The notes under the pieces were generated by a model. It had not been told where the DNA came from and did not search any database. It saw only the letters and a list, made by a program, of their open reading frames with translations. Source: DASQFY01 sp036397815 (GTDB lineage Bacteria; Chloroflexota; Limnocylindria; QHBO01). From it: a stretch of DNA of 6,595 nucleotides. The DNA lies in assembly GCA_036397815.1 (NCBI GenBank), contig DASWIE010000008.1:1-6595 (forward strand). Reading direction: 5' to 3'. Shown here piece after piece: positions 5,898-6,595 of the stretch. Positions within the stretch are counted from its first letter, which is position 1. Every line of letters starts with the position of its first letter. A program made the position numbers and the translations under genes.

Positions 5898-6595
5898 CTG
5901 CAGCTCATCGACGGTAAGCCCGTCTTCTCGGCCACCGACCTCGTCGGCTACCTCGCGTGCGAGCACCTGACGGCGCTCGAGCGCGCGGCGCTGGCCGGGA
6001 TCGTGGATCGGCCGGATCGCGTGGACTGCGAGCTGGACGTCATTCGGCGTCGGGGTGTGCAGCACGAGGAGCGCTACCTGGACGACCTGGAGGCCGCGGG
6101 TCGGCGAGTGGTCCGGGTCGAGCGCAACGACGACGAGACCCACGGGGAGCGGATCTCACGGCAGGCGTCCGAGACCATCGAGGCCATGCGCTCTGGCGCC
6201 GATGTCGTCTACCAGGCGACGTTCTTCGACGGGCGCTGGCTCGGCTACGCCGATTTCCTGCTGCGCGTCGACGACCCGGCGCGTCCATCGGCATGGGGGC
6301 CATGGCACTACGAGGTGGCGGACACCAAGCTGGCGCGCCACGTGAAGGCTGGCGCCGTGCTCCAGATCTGCTCGTACGTCGAGCAGCTGACGCGCATCCA
6401 GGGCGTGGAGCCGACGCTGATGAAGGTCGTCCTCGGCGGCGGTGCCCGCCCGACAGCGGAGCTGCGCGTCGACGACTACATGGCCTACTACCGCGCCGCC
6501 AAGCGCCGGTTCGAGGAGGTCGTGCTGAGCGAGGCTCCGCCGGCCTACCCGCCGAGCAGCTATCCAGAGCCCGTCGAGCACTGCGACGTCTGCCG
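5898..6595 (+). CDS. TM0106-family RecB-like nuclease, N-terminal 232 residues (cut by window edge)
   Basis: This is the start of a PD-(D/E)xK nuclease related to RecB and Cas4. The opening LQLIDGKPVFSATDLVGYLA followed by CEHLT is characteristic of the TM0106 group. Nuclease motifs appear in order: H56 in GVQHEERYL, D119 in GYADFLLR, D142-T-K144 in EVADTKLA, and the QxxxY motif Q156-ICS-Y160. C21 near the N-terminus and C229-x2-C232 at the cut end match the cysteines that hold a 4Fe-4S cluster in Cas4-like and AddB-like nucleases; the remaining cysteine would lie beyond the edge. Many family members continue into a DNA2-like helicase, which cannot be seen here. The chosen start is a CTG with an ideal ribosome binding site. 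An in-frame GTG at 5862 would add 12 residues (VRPLPYGPGGSP) and has no such site. There is no in-frame ATG near the conserved beginning. The gene is divergent from tctC. A role in DNA repair or processing is inferred from the family. Confidence 0.88.
   Translation, partial: MQLIDGKPVFSATDLVGYLACEHLTALERAALAGIVDRPDRVDCELDVIRRRGVQHEERYLDDLEAAGRRVVRVERNDDETHGERISRQASETIEAMRSGADVVYQATFFDGRWLGYADFLLRVDDPARPSAWGPWHYEVADTKLARHVKAGAVLQICSYVEQLTRIQGVEPTLMKVVLGGGARPTAELRVDDYMAYYRAAKRRFEEVVLSEAPPAYPPSSYPEPVEHCDVC

Noticed and set aside
4432..5970. Long plus-strand open frame (512 codons) antisense to tctB and tctC
   Set aside because: High GC suppresses stop codons opposite real genes. The minus strand here encodes recognisable TctB and TctC, and the antisense product has no coherent domain.

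Overview
The window is a very GC-rich bacterial chromosome segment with strong G/C bias at third codon positions in the clear genes, GTG and possibly CTG starts, a lipoprotein-type solute receptor, and a TM0106-type RecB nuclease. These fit a high-GC lineage such as Chloroflexota or Actinomycetota. The phylum is an inference, because no rRNA or other marker gene is present.

Layout: positions 3-149 (+) may be the last 48 codons of a gene entering from the left. Positions 150-496 are non-coding and hold a decaying 15-bp tandem repeat and a cluster of nested inverted repeats. Positions 497-850 (+) encode a 117-residue protein of unknown function with two tandem Cys-His-Cys-Cys zinc knuckles and a lysine-rich tail. 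This gene is convergent with a DHA2-type 14-helix drug exporter (847-2514, -), and the two stop codons overlap. The likely intrinsic terminator of the exporter lies inside the end of the small gene.

Upstream of the exporter on the minus strand is a complete tripartite tricarboxylate transporter (TTT) operon, transcribed tctC (4759-5748), tctB (4191-4748), tctA (2666-4177). TctC is a lipid-anchored receptor that captures a carboxylate-type substrate outside the membrane. TctA is the large permease and TctB the small membrane subunit. The exporter follows tctA on the same strand after 151 bp, so it may be read through from the operon or have its own promoter. No two-component regulator of the TctDE type is in the window.

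Divergent from tctC is a gene starting near 5898 (+) and running off the right edge. It encodes the N-terminal 232 residues of a TM0106-family RecB-like nuclease with a probable Fe-S cluster. Its best start is a CTG codon with an ideal Shine-Dalgarno sequence. The 149-bp divergent intergenic region holds two perfect 7-bp hairpins and a 13-bp palindrome.

Most of the window is ordinary transport and DNA-metabolism genes. The points most worth a second look are the zinc-knuckle protein, the terminator embedded in its 3' end, the CTG start of the nuclease, and the structured non-coding stretch at 249-384.
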